From Actinomyces sp. HMSC035G02 (GTDB lineage Bacteria > Actinomycetota > Actinomycetes > Actinomycetales > Actinomycetaceae), in the NCBI GenBank assembly GCA_001838165.1, contig KV835870.1:47646-111645 (forward strand): a stretch of DNA of 64,000 nt, in the 5' to 3' direction. The first letter of the stretch is position 1. Each line of letters starts with the position of its first letter. Below, piece by piece: positions 8,851 through 17,175 of the stretch. The position numbers were made by a program, and so were the translations under genes. The notes under the pieces were generated by a model. It saw only the letters and a list, made by a program, of their open reading frames with translations. It was not told the origin of the DNA and did not search any database.

Positions 8851-9801
8851 TCAGAATTCCACCTTAGAGAGGCTTCCTCGAGTGATCTGCACGCCCTGGG
8901 GGGCCACTCCCATCGGGACGACCCGCCACCCGGCGGCAGCGGCATCCCGGCGGATATCGGCGCCGACGGACTCCAGGGAGAGGACCGTGGGGCCCGCGCC
9001 GGAGACGACGGCGGCAAAGCCTGCGCCGCGCAGCCAATCGACGAGGGCGAGGGATGGTTCCATCGCGGCCCGACGCTGCTCCTGGTGCAGGCGATCGCGC
9101 GTGGCCTCCATGAGCAGCGAGTGCAGGTCCGCTCCCCCGCTCGCCTGAGCATTGCCCGAGAGCACGGCGGCCAGCAGTGCACCGCGGGCGACGTTGAAGC
9201 TCGCGTCGCCGTGGGGCACGGTCGCGGGCAGCGCGGCACGCGCGGCGGCGGTACGCAGCTCGAAGTCCGGGATGAAGGCGACCGGGTGAATGCCGTCGGG
9301 AGGCGTCAGGCGCACACTGCCGACCTCTGAGGTGTCCTCATTCATCCAGGACACGGTGACACCGCCGAAGACGGCGGGAGCCACGTTGTCGGGGTGTCCC
9401 TCCATCTGGGAGCCGATCTCGAGGATCTCCGCTCGACCGAGAACGTCCGCGTCGCCGATGAGCGCGCGCGCCAGCGTCACGCCGGCGACGATGGCGCTCG
9501 CAGAGGAACCCAGGCCTCGGGAATGGGGAATGCGATTCGTGCAGTGCATGCGCACGCCAACCTGGGGTGCGCCGACGCGGTCGAGCGCGAGGCGCAGGGC
9601 GCGCACGACGAGATTGTCCTCGCCCTGCTCGACGTTTCCAGCTCCCTCACCCTCGACGACGACCGAGGTCGCCCCCGTCGTCGCGTGGACCGACACCTCG
9701 TCCCAGAGGTCGAGGGCCAGGCCCATGGAGTCGAATCCGGGGCCGAGGTTCGCGCTGGTCGCGGGAACCTTCACCGCGACGAAATCATCACGCAGGCGCA
9801 C
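8851..9801 (-). CDS. thrB: Homoserine kinase
   Basis: ThrB phosphorylates homoserine with ATP, the penultimate step of threonine synthesis. It is a GHMP kinase of about 316 residues with the N-terminal PATSANLGPGFDSMGLAL motif and the phosphate-binding loop PHSRGLGSSASA. It follows hom by one base and is surely co-transcribed. The frame can be opened at a TTG (9816) overlapping the hom end, but the GTG at 9799-9801 sits just after the hom TGA with AAGGTGA upstream, so I use that. No thrC is adjacent; threonine synthase must be encoded elsewhere. Confidence 0.94.
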   Translation of the reverse strand: MRLRDDFVAVKVPATSANLGPGFDSMGLALDLWDEVSVHATTGATSVVVEGEGAGNVEQGEDNLVVRALRLALDRVGAPQVGVRMHCTNRIPHSRGLGSSASAIVAGVTLARALIGDADVLGRAEILEIGSQMEGHPDNVAPAVFGGVTVSWMNEDTSEVGSVRLTPPDGIHPVAFIPDFELRTAAARAALPATVPHGDASFNVARGALLAAVLSGNAQASGGADLHSLLMEATRDRLHQEQRRAAMEPSLALVDWLRGAGFAAVVSGAGPTVLSLESVGADIRRDAAAAGWRVVPMGVAPQGVQITRGSLSKVEF

Positions 9802-9802
9802 G

Positions 9803-11110
9803 TCACTCACCTTCAACGCGAATCGTCGAGGTCACTTCGCGCACGGCGTCGGACACGGAGAGCGCGCGGGCGACGGCGCGCAGGTCGGCCTCGCGGGCGC
9901 GGTGGCTGGTCACGACGATGACGCAGGCGCCGGGCACCTCATCGTTGCGCTGGTGCACGGACTGGATGGAGACGCCGTGGCGGGCAAAAATACCGGCGAC
10001 GTCGGACAGGACGCCCAGGCGATCCTCGACCTGCAGACGGATCTGGTAGCGCGTGTACGTCGAGCCGGGATCGAGGATCGGCAGGTGGGCGTAGACCGAC
10101 TCACGCGGGGCGTGCCCACCAAAGGCGCGGTGATGCGCCGCGGCGACGAGATCCGACAGGACCGCCGAGGCCGTGGGGGCGCCGCCCGCGCCCTGGCCGT
10201 AGAACATGAGGCGACCCGCAGCCTCACCCTCGACGAGGATCGCGTTGAAGGCACCGTCGACGGAGGCGAGAGGATGATCGGAGGGAACCTGTGCGGGGTG
10301 GACACGCATGGCGACGCCCTCGCGTCCGTCCTCGCCGATGCGACGCTCGGCGATAGCGAGAAGCTTGATGGTGTGACCGACGCGAGCGGCCTCCTCCATG
10401 TCCTCCTTGGTGATGCTCGAGATTCCCTCGACCGCGACGTCGTCGATTCCGACGCGCGTGTGGAAGGCCAGGGATGCCAGGATGGAGCACTTGGCTGCGG
10501 CGTCGAAGCCCTCGACGTCCGCGGTGGGGTCGGCCTCGGCGAAACCGAGGTCCTGCGCCTGCTTGAGAGCCTCCTCGTAGCTCAGTCCCTTCGTGCTCAT
10601 CGCGTCCAGGATGAAGTTCGTCGTGCCGTTGACGATGCCCATCACGGTCGTGATGCGGTCGCCGGCGAGGGACTCGCGCAGGCCGTACACGACGGGGACG
10701 GCGCCCGCGACGGCCGCCTCGTAGTAGAGGTCGGCTCCGTGGGAGGCGGCGGCCTCGTACAGCTCGGGGCCGTGCGCAGCCAGCAGGGCCTTGTTGCCGG
10801 TGACGACCGAGATGCCCTGGTTGAGGGCGCGCAGCACCAGGGTGCGCGCGGGCTCGATGCCGCCGATCAGCTCGACGACGAGGTCCATGTTGTCGATTGC
10901 CTCGGCCGGGTCGGTCGTCAGCAGCTCGCGGTCGATCGGAGCGTCACGCGGGGCATCCACATTGCGGACGAGGACGCGGCGCACCTCCATTTCTGCGCCC
11001 GAGCGAGCGGCAAAATCCTCGCGGCTGGACTGCAGGATGCGAATGACCTGGCTACCGACGGTTCCGGCTCCAAGAACGCCAACTCCGAGGACGGGACGGG
11101 GTGCAGACAT
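9803..11110 (-). CDS. hom: Homoserine dehydrogenase with ACT domain
   Basis: This enzyme reduces aspartate semialdehyde to homoserine with NAD(P)H, the branch point to threonine and methionine. The 435-residue protein has a nucleotide-binding GVGVLGAGTVGS at the N-terminus, the catalytic central region, and a C-terminal ACT domain (about 350-425) that usually senses threonine. The start is the ATG at 11108-11110, which has AAGGAGA about nine bases upstream; an in-frame start at 11140 is possible but unnecessary. TACACT at 11148-11153 (minus) could be its -10. It forms an operon with thrB. Confidence 0.95.
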   Translation of the reverse strand: MSAPRPVLGVGVLGAGTVGSQVIRILQSSREDFAARSGAEMEVRRVLVRNVDAPRDAPIDRELLTTDPAEAIDNMDLVVELIGGIEPARTLVLRALNQGISVVTGNKALLAAHGPELYEAAASHGADLYYEAAVAGAVPVVYGLRESLAGDRITTVMGIVNGTTNFILDAMSTKGLSYEEALKQAQDLGFAEADPTADVEGFDAAAKCSILASLAFHTRVGIDDVAVEGISSITKEDMEEAARVGHTIKLLAIAERRIGEDGREGVAMRVHPAQVPSDHPLASVDGAFNAILVEGEAAGRLMFYGQGAGGAPTASAVLSDLVAAAHHRAFGGHAPRESVYAHLPILDPGSTYTRYQIRLQVEDRLGVLSDVAGIFARHGVSIQSVHQRNDEVPGACVIVVTSHRAREADLRAVARALSVSDAVREVTSTIRVEGE

Positions 11111-11220
11111 AGGACTATTTCTCCTTTGTGGGACGGGCACTGATACCAGTGTAGGCGGTCAAAGCCCCTCCCTTCTCTCAAGGACCTTGGTCCCACAATT
11201 TGACCGCTAGAAACTTTGGA

Positions 11221-11264
11221 CCCATATCCTGAGACGCAGAACATAGACTGTCGGTCGATATGGG
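11221..11264. promoter_or_regulatory. Inverted repeat upstream of the pyruvate formate-lyase operon
   Basis: CCCATATC (11221-11228) and GATATGGG (11257-11264) are perfect 8-bp complements 28 bp apart, about 120 bp before the pflB start in the 275-bp hom/pflB divergent region. It could be a looped operator or an mRNA leader hairpin. A second imperfect repeat (TATACCGT / ACGGGATA) lies at about 11340-11363. I do not recognise an FNR-, Rex- or ArcA-type site. Confidence 0.35.
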
Positions 11265-11385
11265 TTGTGGAGACCCCCCAAGCCGTAGGACAATGGGCCT
11301 AAGCGTTGGAATCCGACGCACATGGGAGTTTTGCTCCTGATATACCGTCCCCACAACGGGATACGGACATCCGAGAAGAGGAAGA

Positions 11386-13491
11386 ATGACGACAGCAGAC
11401 CAGAAGGCCTGGGAAGGTTTCGTAAAGGGTAACTGGTGCGATGAGATCGACGTTCGTGATTTCATCCAGCTGAACTACACCCCGTACGAGGGCGATGCCT
11501 CGTTCCTGGCAGGACCGACCGAGAAGACCCTGCGCGTGTGGAACACTCTCGAAGAGAAGTACCTCTCCGAAGAGCGCAAGGTGCGCATCCTCGACATCGA
11601 CACGGACACCCCGGCCGACATCGACGCCTTCAAGCCGGGCTACATCTGCGAGGACGATGACGTGATCGTCGGCCTGCAGACCGACGCCCCCCTCAAGCGC
11701 GCGATGATGCCGAACGGCGGCTGGCGCATGGTCGAGACGGCCATCCACGAGGCCGGCAAGGAATACAACCCCGAGGTGAAGAAGATCTTCACCAAGTACC
11801 GCAAGACCCACAACGACGCGGTCTTCGACATCTACACGCCGCGTATTCGTGCTGCTCGTTCTTCCCACATCATCACCGGCCTGCCGGACGCTTACGGTCG
11901 TGGCCGCATCATCGGCGACTACCGCCGCGTGGCCCTCTACGGCGTTGACCACCTCATCGCCGAGAAGGAAAAGGACAAGGATCGCTACGCGAACGAGCCC
12001 TTCTCCGAGCACTGGGCACGTTACCGTGAGGAGCACTCCGAGCAGATCAAGGCCCTCAAGAAGCTGAAGAACCTGGCTCAGTCCTACGGCTACGACATCT
12101 CCGGTCCGGCCACCAACGCGCACGAGGCCGTGCAGTGGACCTACTTCGGTTACCTGGCCTCCGTGAAGTCCCAGGACGGCGCCGCCATGTCGATCGGCCG
12201 TCTGTCCGGCTTCTTCGATGTCTACTTCGAGCGCGATCTGAAGAACGGCACGCTGGATGAGTCCGGCGCGCAGGAGATCATCGACGCCCTCGTCATTAAG
12301 CTGCGCATCACCCGCTTCCTGCGCACCATCGCCTACGACCAGATCTTCTCGGGCGACCCCTACTGGGCCACCTGGTCGGACGCCGGCTTCGGCGACGACG
12401 GTCGTACGCTGGTCACCAAGACCTCGTTCCGCCTGCTCCAGACGCTGGTCAACCTCGGTCCGGCCCCCGAGCCGAACATCACCATCTTCTGGGACGAGAA
12501 CCTGCCCCGCGGCTACAAGGAGTTCTGCGCCCGTATCTCGATCGACACCTCGTCGATCCAGTACGAGTCCGATCCGCAGATCCGCGCCCACTGGGGCGAC
12601 GACGCCGCCATCGCATGCTGCGTCTCCCCCATGAAGGTCGGCAAGCAGATGCAGTTCTTCGGCGCTCGCGTGAACGCCGCAAAGGCCCTGCTCTACGCCA
12701 TCAACGGTGGCCGCGACGAGATGAGCGGCAAGCAGGTCATGGAAGGCTACGAGCCCGTCCAGGGTGACGGCCCGCTCGACTTCGATGACGTCTGGAAGCG
12801 CTACGAGGAGATGTTGGACTGGGTCGTTGGCACCTACGTCGAGGCCCTCAACATCATCCACTACTGCCACGATCGCTACGCGTACGAGGCCATCGAAATG
12901 GCGCTGCACGACTCCGAGATCATTCGCACCATGGGCTGTGGCATCGCCGGCCTGTCCATCGTTGCCGACTCGCTGGCCGCCATCAAGTACGCGAAGGTTT
13001 ACCCGATCCGCGACGAGACCGGCCTGGTCGTTGACTACCGCACCGAGGGCGACTTCCCGACCTACGGCAACGACGATGACCGCGCCGACGACATCGCCGC
13101 GACCGTCGTCCACACCGTCATGGACAAGATCCGCGCGATCCCCATGTACCGCGACGCGATCCCGACCCAGTCGGTCCTGACGATCACCTCGAACGTCGTC
13201 TACGGCAAGGCCACCGGTTCCTTCCCGTCGGGCCACCAGAAGGGCACCCCCTTCGCCCCCGGCGCGAACCCGGAGAACGGCATCGACACGCACGGCATGG
13301 TTGCCTCCATGCTGTCGGTCGGCAAGCTGGACTACAACGACGCACTCGACGGCATCTCGCTGACGAACACGATCACCCCGCAGGGCCTGGGCCGCTCCAA
13401 GGAAGAGCAGATCCAGAACCTGGTCGGCATCCTCGACGCTGGCTTCGTTCCGGACGATTCCTGCGCCTACGACGGCACCAAGGGCTACTGA
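11386..13491 (+). CDS. pflB: Pyruvate formate-lyase large (catalytic cysteine) subunit, lacking the glycyl-radical domain
   Basis: Formate C-acetyltransferase converts pyruvate and CoA to acetyl-CoA and formate in anaerobic fermentation. This 701-residue protein matches the family from the N-terminus through the active site, with the cysteine pair C411-C412 in IACCVSPMKVGKQM, equivalent to C418-C419 of E. coli. It stops at about the point equivalent to E. coli residue 695-700, just after QNLVGILDAGF; the C-terminal segment with the essential RVSGYA glycine is missing here and is encoded by the next gene. The body looks intact, the stop is clean, and no frameshift would fuse the two. ATG at 11386 follows AGAGGAAGA. 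It should be active only as a complex with the small protein. Confidence 0.95.
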   Translation: MTTADQKAWEGFVKGNWCDEIDVRDFIQLNYTPYEGDASFLAGPTEKTLRVWNTLEEKYLSEERKVRILDIDTDTPADIDAFKPGYICEDDDVIVGLQTDAPLKRAMMPNGGWRMVETAIHEAGKEYNPEVKKIFTKYRKTHNDAVFDIYTPRIRAARSSHIITGLPDAYGRGRIIGDYRRVALYGVDHLIAEKEKDKDRYANEPFSEHWARYREEHSEQIKALKKLKNLAQSYGYDISGPATNAHEAVQWTYFGYLASVKSQDGAAMSIGRLSGFFDVYFERDLKNGTLDESGAQEIIDALVIKLRITRFLRTIAYDQIFSGDPYWATWSDAGFGDDGRTLVTKTSFRLLQTLVNLGPAPEPNITIFWDENLPRGYKEFCARISIDTSSIQYESDPQIRAHWGDDAAIACCVSPMKVGKQMQFFGARVNAAKALLYAINGGRDEMSGKQVMEGYEPVQGDGPLDFDDVWKRYEEMLDWVVGTYVEALNIIHYCHDRYAYEAIEMALHDSEIIRTMGCGIAGLSIVADSLAAIKYAKVYPIRDETGLVVDYRTEGDFPTYGNDDDRADDIAATVVHTVMDKIRAIPMYRDAIPTQSVLTITSNVVYGKATGSFPSGHQKGTPFAPGANPENGIDTHGMVASMLSVGKLDYNDALDGISLTNTITPQGLGRSKEEQIQNLVGILDAGFVPDDSCAYDGTKGY

Positions 13492-13500
13492 TCCACCATC

Positions 13501-13537
13501 GGCGGGGATCGATGCCTCATCCGTATTGATCCCCGCC
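13501..13537 (+). promoter_or_regulatory. Intercistronic hairpin between the two pyruvate formate-lyase genes
   Basis: A perfect 10-bp stem (GGCGGGGATC / GATCCCCGCC) with a 17-nt loop starts 10 bp after the pflB stop. No T-run follows. It may protect the 3' end of the large-subunit message or mark an RNA-processing point that sets the ratio of large to small subunit. Confidence 0.6.
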
Positions 13538-13613
13538 CACCACACACGTGGGTGTGCCGCACCGCGACCCACCCAATCCGGTAACTCCGGAGTCTCACAA
13601 AAGGAGAAAAGTT

Positions 13614-13865
13614 ATGGCAACCAAGACCTACGAAGAGCGCCTCGCCGACATGAAGGCCGCCCGCGAAGAGCGCGGCGACAAGGATGGCCTCTACCACGCG
13701 AACATCAACGTTCTCGAGGAGTCCACGCTGAAGGACGCCATGGAGCACCCCGAGAAGTACCCGAACCTGACCGTTCGCGTTTCCGGCTACGCCGTCAACT
13801 TCGTCAAGCTCACCCGTGAGCAGCAGCTGGACGTTCTGTCCCGCACCTTCCACCACTCGGCCTGA
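13614..13865 (+). CDS. Stand-alone glycyl-radical domain of pyruvate formate-lyase (GrcA/YfiD-like)
   Basis: An 83-residue protein whose last 55 residues match the C-terminus of pyruvate formate-lyase: [20 protein letters not shown], then [12 protein letters not shown], then [11 protein letters not shown]. The radical-bearing glycine is G58 in RVSGYA. The first 25 residues are charged and unlike PflB. It has its own strong ribosome binding site (AAAAGGAG, seven bases before the ATG at 13614), so it is an independent gene, not a frameshifted tail. E. coli GrcA is a spare part that rescues oxygen-cleaved PflB; here the neighbouring PflB has no radical domain of its own, so this protein should be an obligatory subunit. 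The next gene is the activase. Confidence 0.93.
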   Translation: MATKTYEERLADMKAAREERGDKDGLYHANINVLEESTLKDAMEHPEKYPNLTVRVSGYAVNFVKLTREQQLDVLSRTFHHSA

Positions 13866-13876
13866 TCGCTGATTGG

Positions 13877-13909
13877 AGTGGGGCGTCGGGCAACGCTCGG
13901 CGCCCCACT
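13877..13909 (+). terminator. Hairpin after the glycyl-radical gene
   Basis: A 9-bp perfect stem (AGTGGGGCG / CGCCCCACT) begins 11 bp after the stop; no T-run follows. It probably attenuates transcription into pflA rather than ending it. Confidence 0.5.
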
Positions 13910-13923
13910 GCTATGCCTGCGTT

Positions 13924-13944
13924 CGTCAGCGCTCTCCGCTGACG
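13924..13944 (+). promoter_or_regulatory. Second hairpin in the pflA leader
   Basis: CGTCAGCG / CGCTGACG is a perfect 8-bp stem with a 5-nt loop (CTCTC), lying 56 bp before the pflA start. With the preceding hairpin it makes a structured leader that could reduce activase expression relative to its substrate. Confidence 0.45.
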
Positions 13945-14000
13945 ATCCCCGGCCTCGTTCCCATCACGGACGCATCCCACTCAACCGCGAAGAAGGAAAC

Positions 14001-14879
14001 ATGACGCAGCCCCTCGCTCTCCCCACGTTCCGCGAGCAGGACTTCCAAGCTCCCCAATCCCGTACCGTCGGCGCTGGCGTCGAAGGCCTCGAGGAGATCA
14101 CGGACCTGGAGCGCTCCGAGCGCCTGCGCCGCATGCGTGAGGGCACGCTGGGTTCCATTCACTCTTGGGAGCTCGTCACCGCCGTTGACGGTCCCGGCAC
14201 GCGCATGACGGTTTTCCTCAACGGCTGCCCGCTGCGCTGCCTGTACTGTCACAACCCCGACACGTTCCTCATGAAGGACGGCGCTCCCGTGTCCGACACG
14301 GAGCTGCTCTCGCGTATTGCCCGCTACCGTCGTATTTTCCGCACGACGAAGGGCGGTATCACCCTGTCCGGCGGCGAGGTCCTCATGCAGCCCCAGTTCG
14401 CCAAGCGCATCCTCATGGGTGCCAAGGAGATGGGCGTGCACACCTGCATCGACACCTCCGGTTTCCTCGGCGCGAACTGCGACGACGAGATGCTCGATGC
14501 CATCGACCTGGTGCTCCTGGACGTCAAGAGCGGCAACGAGGAGACCTACAAGAAGGCGACGGGCCGTTCCCTGGCACCCACGATCGAGTTCGGCGACCGC
14601 ATCGCGGCTCGCGGCGGCACCACCCGCATGTGGATCCGCTTCGTGCTGGTTCCGGGCCTGACCGACGACCCCGAAAACGTCCGCCAGGTCGGCGAGATCG
14701 TCTCCCGATGGAAGGACGTCATCGATCGCGTTGAGGTCCTCCCCTTCCACCAGCTGGGCAAGGACAAGTGGCACTCGCTGGGCCTGGAGTACCACCTTGA
14801 GGACACGAAGGCGCCCACGCCCGAGGCCACCGAAGAGGTCCGCAACTACTTCCGTTCGCTGGGCTTCGAGGTCCACTGA
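14001..14879 (+). CDS. pflA: Pyruvate formate-lyase activating enzyme (radical SAM)
   Basis: The activase uses a 4Fe-4S cluster and S-adenosylmethionine to abstract a hydrogen from the glycine of pyruvate formate-lyase. The cluster cysteines are C76, C80 and C83 in CPLRCLYCHNP (CX3CX2C), followed by the TLSGGEVLMQPQF strand and the IDTSGF motif. The product is 292 residues; about 45 extra residues precede the usual IHSWELV start of the family. The ATG at 14001 follows AAGGAA. It is the third gene of the locus after the large and small subunits. Given the split substrate, the extension could help dock the free radical domain, which is speculation. Confidence 0.95.
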   Translation: MTQPLALPTFREQDFQAPQSRTVGAGVEGLEEITDLERSERLRRMREGTLGSIHSWELVTAVDGPGTRMTVFLNGCPLRCLYCHNPDTFLMKDGAPVSDTELLSRIARYRRIFRTTKGGITLSGGEVLMQPQFAKRILMGAKEMGVHTCIDTSGFLGANCDDEMLDAIDLVLLDVKSGNEETYKKATGRSLAPTIEFGDRIAARGGTTRMWIRFVLVPGLTDDPENVRQVGEIVSRWKDVIDRVEVLPFHQLGKDKWHSLGLEYHLEDTKAPTPEATEEVRNYFRSLGFEVH

Positions 14880-14912
14880 CGCGTTCGTAGCGGGACCCCG
14901 CGAGGAAGCTGC

Positions 14913-15551
14913 TTAGGCTCGCTCCCCCGGGGTCCACGCGTGTCCGCAGGCACCCCAGCCGCGCTCGGCGATGACCCGCTGGGCCTGCGCTGCGTAGGGC
15001 TCGGAAAGACGATCGACGTAGAGCGTGCCTTGCAGGTGGTCGTATTCGTGCTGGAAGATGCGCGCGAGCCACCCACGGGCGCTCACCTCAATGGCGTTGC
15101 CGTCCACGTCGTAGCCGCGCAGGACCGCACCGAGCGCGCGGCGCAGGGGGTAGCCGTAGCCGGGGACGGACAGGCAGCCCTCGGACTCGCGCACCATGTC
15201 GGGTTGCGCGGGCAGGATGGCTCCCGCCCCCTCGGTGTCCCACACGAGGTCGAGCGTGGGGTTGACGACGACGCCGCTCAGGGCCGTGTTGAAGCCGCGC
15301 GCGGGTCCCTCATCGAGCTGGAGGACGTCGCGGTAGTGGGAGTCGAAGGAGCCGGCACCGCCGTACCTCCACACGAACACCTGGGAGCCGACGCCCACCT
15401 GAGGTGCGGCGAGGCCGACGCCGGGTGCGGCGTGCATCGTCTCGATCATGTCGGCAACAAGGTCGCTCAGCTCCGAATCGAAGGTCTCGATCGGCGCCGC
15501 AACCCGGTGTAGGACAGGCTCCCCCGTGATGCAGATCGGCAGGATGCTCAT
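14913..15551 (-). CDS. def: Peptide deformylase
   Basis: Def removes the N-formyl group from nascent proteins. All three signature motifs are present in the 212-residue protein: GVGLAAPQVG (44-53), EGCLS (124-128, metal ligand C126) and HEYDH (168-172, two histidine ligands and the catalytic glutamate). An insertion of about 35 residues lies between motifs 1 and 2, and the protein is longer than E. coli Def, as in other actinobacteria. Its ATG overlaps the stop of the upstream acetyltransferase gene as ATGA, indicating translational coupling. It ends 33 bp from the convergent pflA. A second def may exist elsewhere. Confidence 0.95.
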   Translation of the reverse strand: MSILPICITGEPVLHRVAAPIETFDSELSDLVADMIETMHAAPGVGLAAPQVGVGSQVFVWRYGGAGSFDSHYRDVLQLDEGPARGFNTALSGVVVNPTLDLVWDTEGAGAILPAQPDMVRESEGCLSVPGYGYPLRRALGAVLRGYDVDGNAIEVSARGWLARIFQHEYDHLQGTLYVDRLSEPYAAQAQRVIAERGWGACGHAWTPGERA

Positions 15552-16219
15552 GCGTGCTCTCCCATGTGTGCGATGACTCCGACACCCGCCGCTTCAATCG
15601 CGCGCGGCGTGGTCGGGTCCAGGTCTTTGATGACGCGGGCGGGGTTGCCGACAGCGATGGAGTTGGCGGGGATATCACGCGTGACGACGGCACCTGCTCC
15701 GATGATCGAGTTTTCACCGATGGTCACGCCCGGGCACACGACGACGGAGCCGCCCAGCCACACGTTGTCCTCGATGGTGATCGGTGCTGAGGACTCCCAT
15801 TTCGCGCGACGAGGCCCGGGCTCGGTCGGGTGGATCGCCGTGTAGAGCGAGCAGTTGGGGCCGATGAGGACGTCAGCGCCGATGACGACCGGGGCGACGT
15901 CGAGCACGGTCAGTCCGTAGTTGACCCAGGAACCATCACCGATGGAGATGTTGTGCCCGTAGTCGACGCGCAACGGAGGCCGGATGTCGACGCCCTCCCC
16001 CACCCGGCCGAGGACCTGAGAGAGCAGGTAGCGGGCGATGTCAGGGTCGCTGGGGTGCGCCTGTTCGTAGAGGCTCAGGAGACGAACTGCGCGCTTAGTG
16101 AGCGCGGAGAGTTCATCGTCCGCGACGTAGTAGGCGCCGGCTTCCAGGCGCTGCGCGGGCGTGCGCTCGTCGTCGCGGAATCGGGGATCGTCGAAGTTCG
16201 TTCCCGGGGAAATGGTCAT
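15548..16219 (-). CDS. Hexapeptide-repeat acetyltransferase, maltose/galactoside O-acetyltransferase-like
   Basis: A 223-residue protein of the LacA/Maa/NodL group, acetyl-CoA-dependent sugar O-acetyltransferases that fold as a left-handed beta-helix trimer. An N-terminal Mac helix region (RLEAGAYYVADDEL) precedes hexapeptide repeats, including IGDGSWVNYG, IGADVLIGPN and IGENSIIGAGAVVTRDIP; the motif TAIHP carries the probable catalytic histidine. The ATG at 16217-16219 overlaps the upstream stop (ATGA) and its own stop overlaps the def start, so the three genes are translationally linked. The acceptor sugar cannot be told from sequence. Confidence 0.9.
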   Translation of the reverse strand: MTISPGTNFDDPRFRDDERTPAQRLEAGAYYVADDELSALTKRAVRLLSLYEQAHPSDPDIARYLLSQVLGRVGEGVDIRPPLRVDYGHNISIGDGSWVNYGLTVLDVAPVVIGADVLIGPNCSLYTAIHPTEPGPRRAKWESSAPITIEDNVWLGGSVVVCPGVTIGENSIIGAGAVVTRDIPANSIAVGNPARVIKDLDPTTPRAIEAAGVGVIAHMGEHA

Positions 16220-16998
16220 GCGACCAGGGTAGTCGAGGCCCTCTCGAGGCGGGGGGCGCGGCGCGCGTCCAGGTGGCCGAGGAGGGCGCGCAGCTGGGAG
16301 ATATCGGCGGCAGGGTCTTCCGGGTGCCACTGCACACCGATGACGGGGGCGTCGATCGACTCGATGGCCTCGATCGTGCCGTCGGGGGCCTGCGCGCTGA
16401 CCTGGAGGCCCTCCGCGAGGCGATCCACGCGCTGGTGGTGCGCCGACGAGATAACCAGCTCGGAGTCGGTAAGGACGGGGGCCAGGGCGCGCTCAAGGTT
16501 CGTTCCCTCGCCGACGCGCACACTGTGGCGAATGAAGCGGTGATCGGACAGGATCCGGTTGTTCGTGTGGGTGCCGTGGGCGCCCTCGATGTGCTGCTCG
16601 AGCGTGCCGCCCAGCGCCGTGTTGATGATCTGCATGCCGCGGCAAATCCCCAGGAGCGGGGTACCCGTGCGCACGGCGTAGTTGACGAGAGCGATCTGTC
16701 CGCGGTCGGCGCGGTACCAGTGACGCCCCTCGGCCTCGTACCCCTGGGAGCCGCCGTACAGGCTGGGATGGACGTCTTCGCCGCCCATGATGATGATCGC
16801 GTCCGCTTGCTGGGCACGCAGGGCGGCACCCTCGGCGCCGTCTTCCTGCGCGTATTCGCGGATGACGTTCCAGGTAGGCAGCGCGGCCTCAAGGAGACGA
16901 TCCCACAGGCGCATGCAGATGTTGTTGTATGCCTCGTCCCCCGGGCGTGCCGGCAGGACGTTGGAAATCAACAACGTCGGCTTCGTGTGGTTCGTCAT
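16216..16998 (-). CDS. Class I glutamine amidotransferase-like hydrolase (PuuD family)
   Basis: A 260-residue peptidase C26 protein related to PuuD, which hydrolyses gamma-glutamyl-GABA. The nucleophile is C120 in LLGICRGMQ and the His-Glu pair is H225/E227 in GVQWHPED, so the triad is complete. The family also includes other gamma-glutamyl hydrolases and the true substrate is unknown; no polyamine pathway genes are nearby. The start is the ATG at 16996-16998; an in-frame extension upstream lacks family similarity. It heads the ATGA-coupled trio with the acetyltransferase and def genes, an unusual association. Confidence 0.88.
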   Translation of the reverse strand: MTNHTKPTLLISNVLPARPGDEAYNNICMRLWDRLLEAALPTWNVIREYAQEDGAEGAALRAQQADAIIIMGGEDVHPSLYGGSQGYEAEGRHWYRADRGQIALVNYAVRTGTPLLGICRGMQIINTALGGTLEQHIEGAHGTHTNNRILSDHRFIRHSVRVGEGTNLERALAPVLTDSELVISSAHHQRVDRLAEGLQVSAQAPDGTIEAIESIDAPVIGVQWHPEDPAADISQLRALLGHLDARRAPRLERASTTLVA

Positions 16999-17110
16999 GG
17001 TTACTATCTTTGCAGTCTCGCGATCACCTCGCCGGGTGCGTTCACGGGGTGGCCAATTGTGACAGCGTGAGTCCACCCTGCGTACAACGTGAGAATAGCG
17101 CTCCCCCACG

Positions 17111-17170
17111 GACGACGAGGCCGGGGCCGTTACGCGCGTTCACGCCCTGTCAGCCCCGGCCTCGTTCGTC
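17111..17170 (-). terminator. Inverted pair of the repeated 13-mer downstream of add
   Basis: The 13-mer ACGAGGCCGGGGC (17115-17127) and its exact complement (17153-17165) form the core of a stem of about 17 bp with flanking GAC/GTC, six bases after the add stop. It should act as terminator of add and belongs to the dispersed word family described at 39247. Confidence 0.7.
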
Positions 17171-17175
17171 GATGG

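Noticed and set aside
11299-13572. A 757-residue open frame on the minus strand opposite pflB
   Set aside because: It is the antisense shadow of a highly codon-biased GC-rich gene; the plus-strand protein has clear PFL motifs.
13480-13620. A frameshift or sequencing error splitting pflB
   Set aside because: The two reading frames are separated by over 100 bp with a stop, a perfect hairpin and a strong ribosome binding site before an ATG, and the small protein has its own charged N-terminus.
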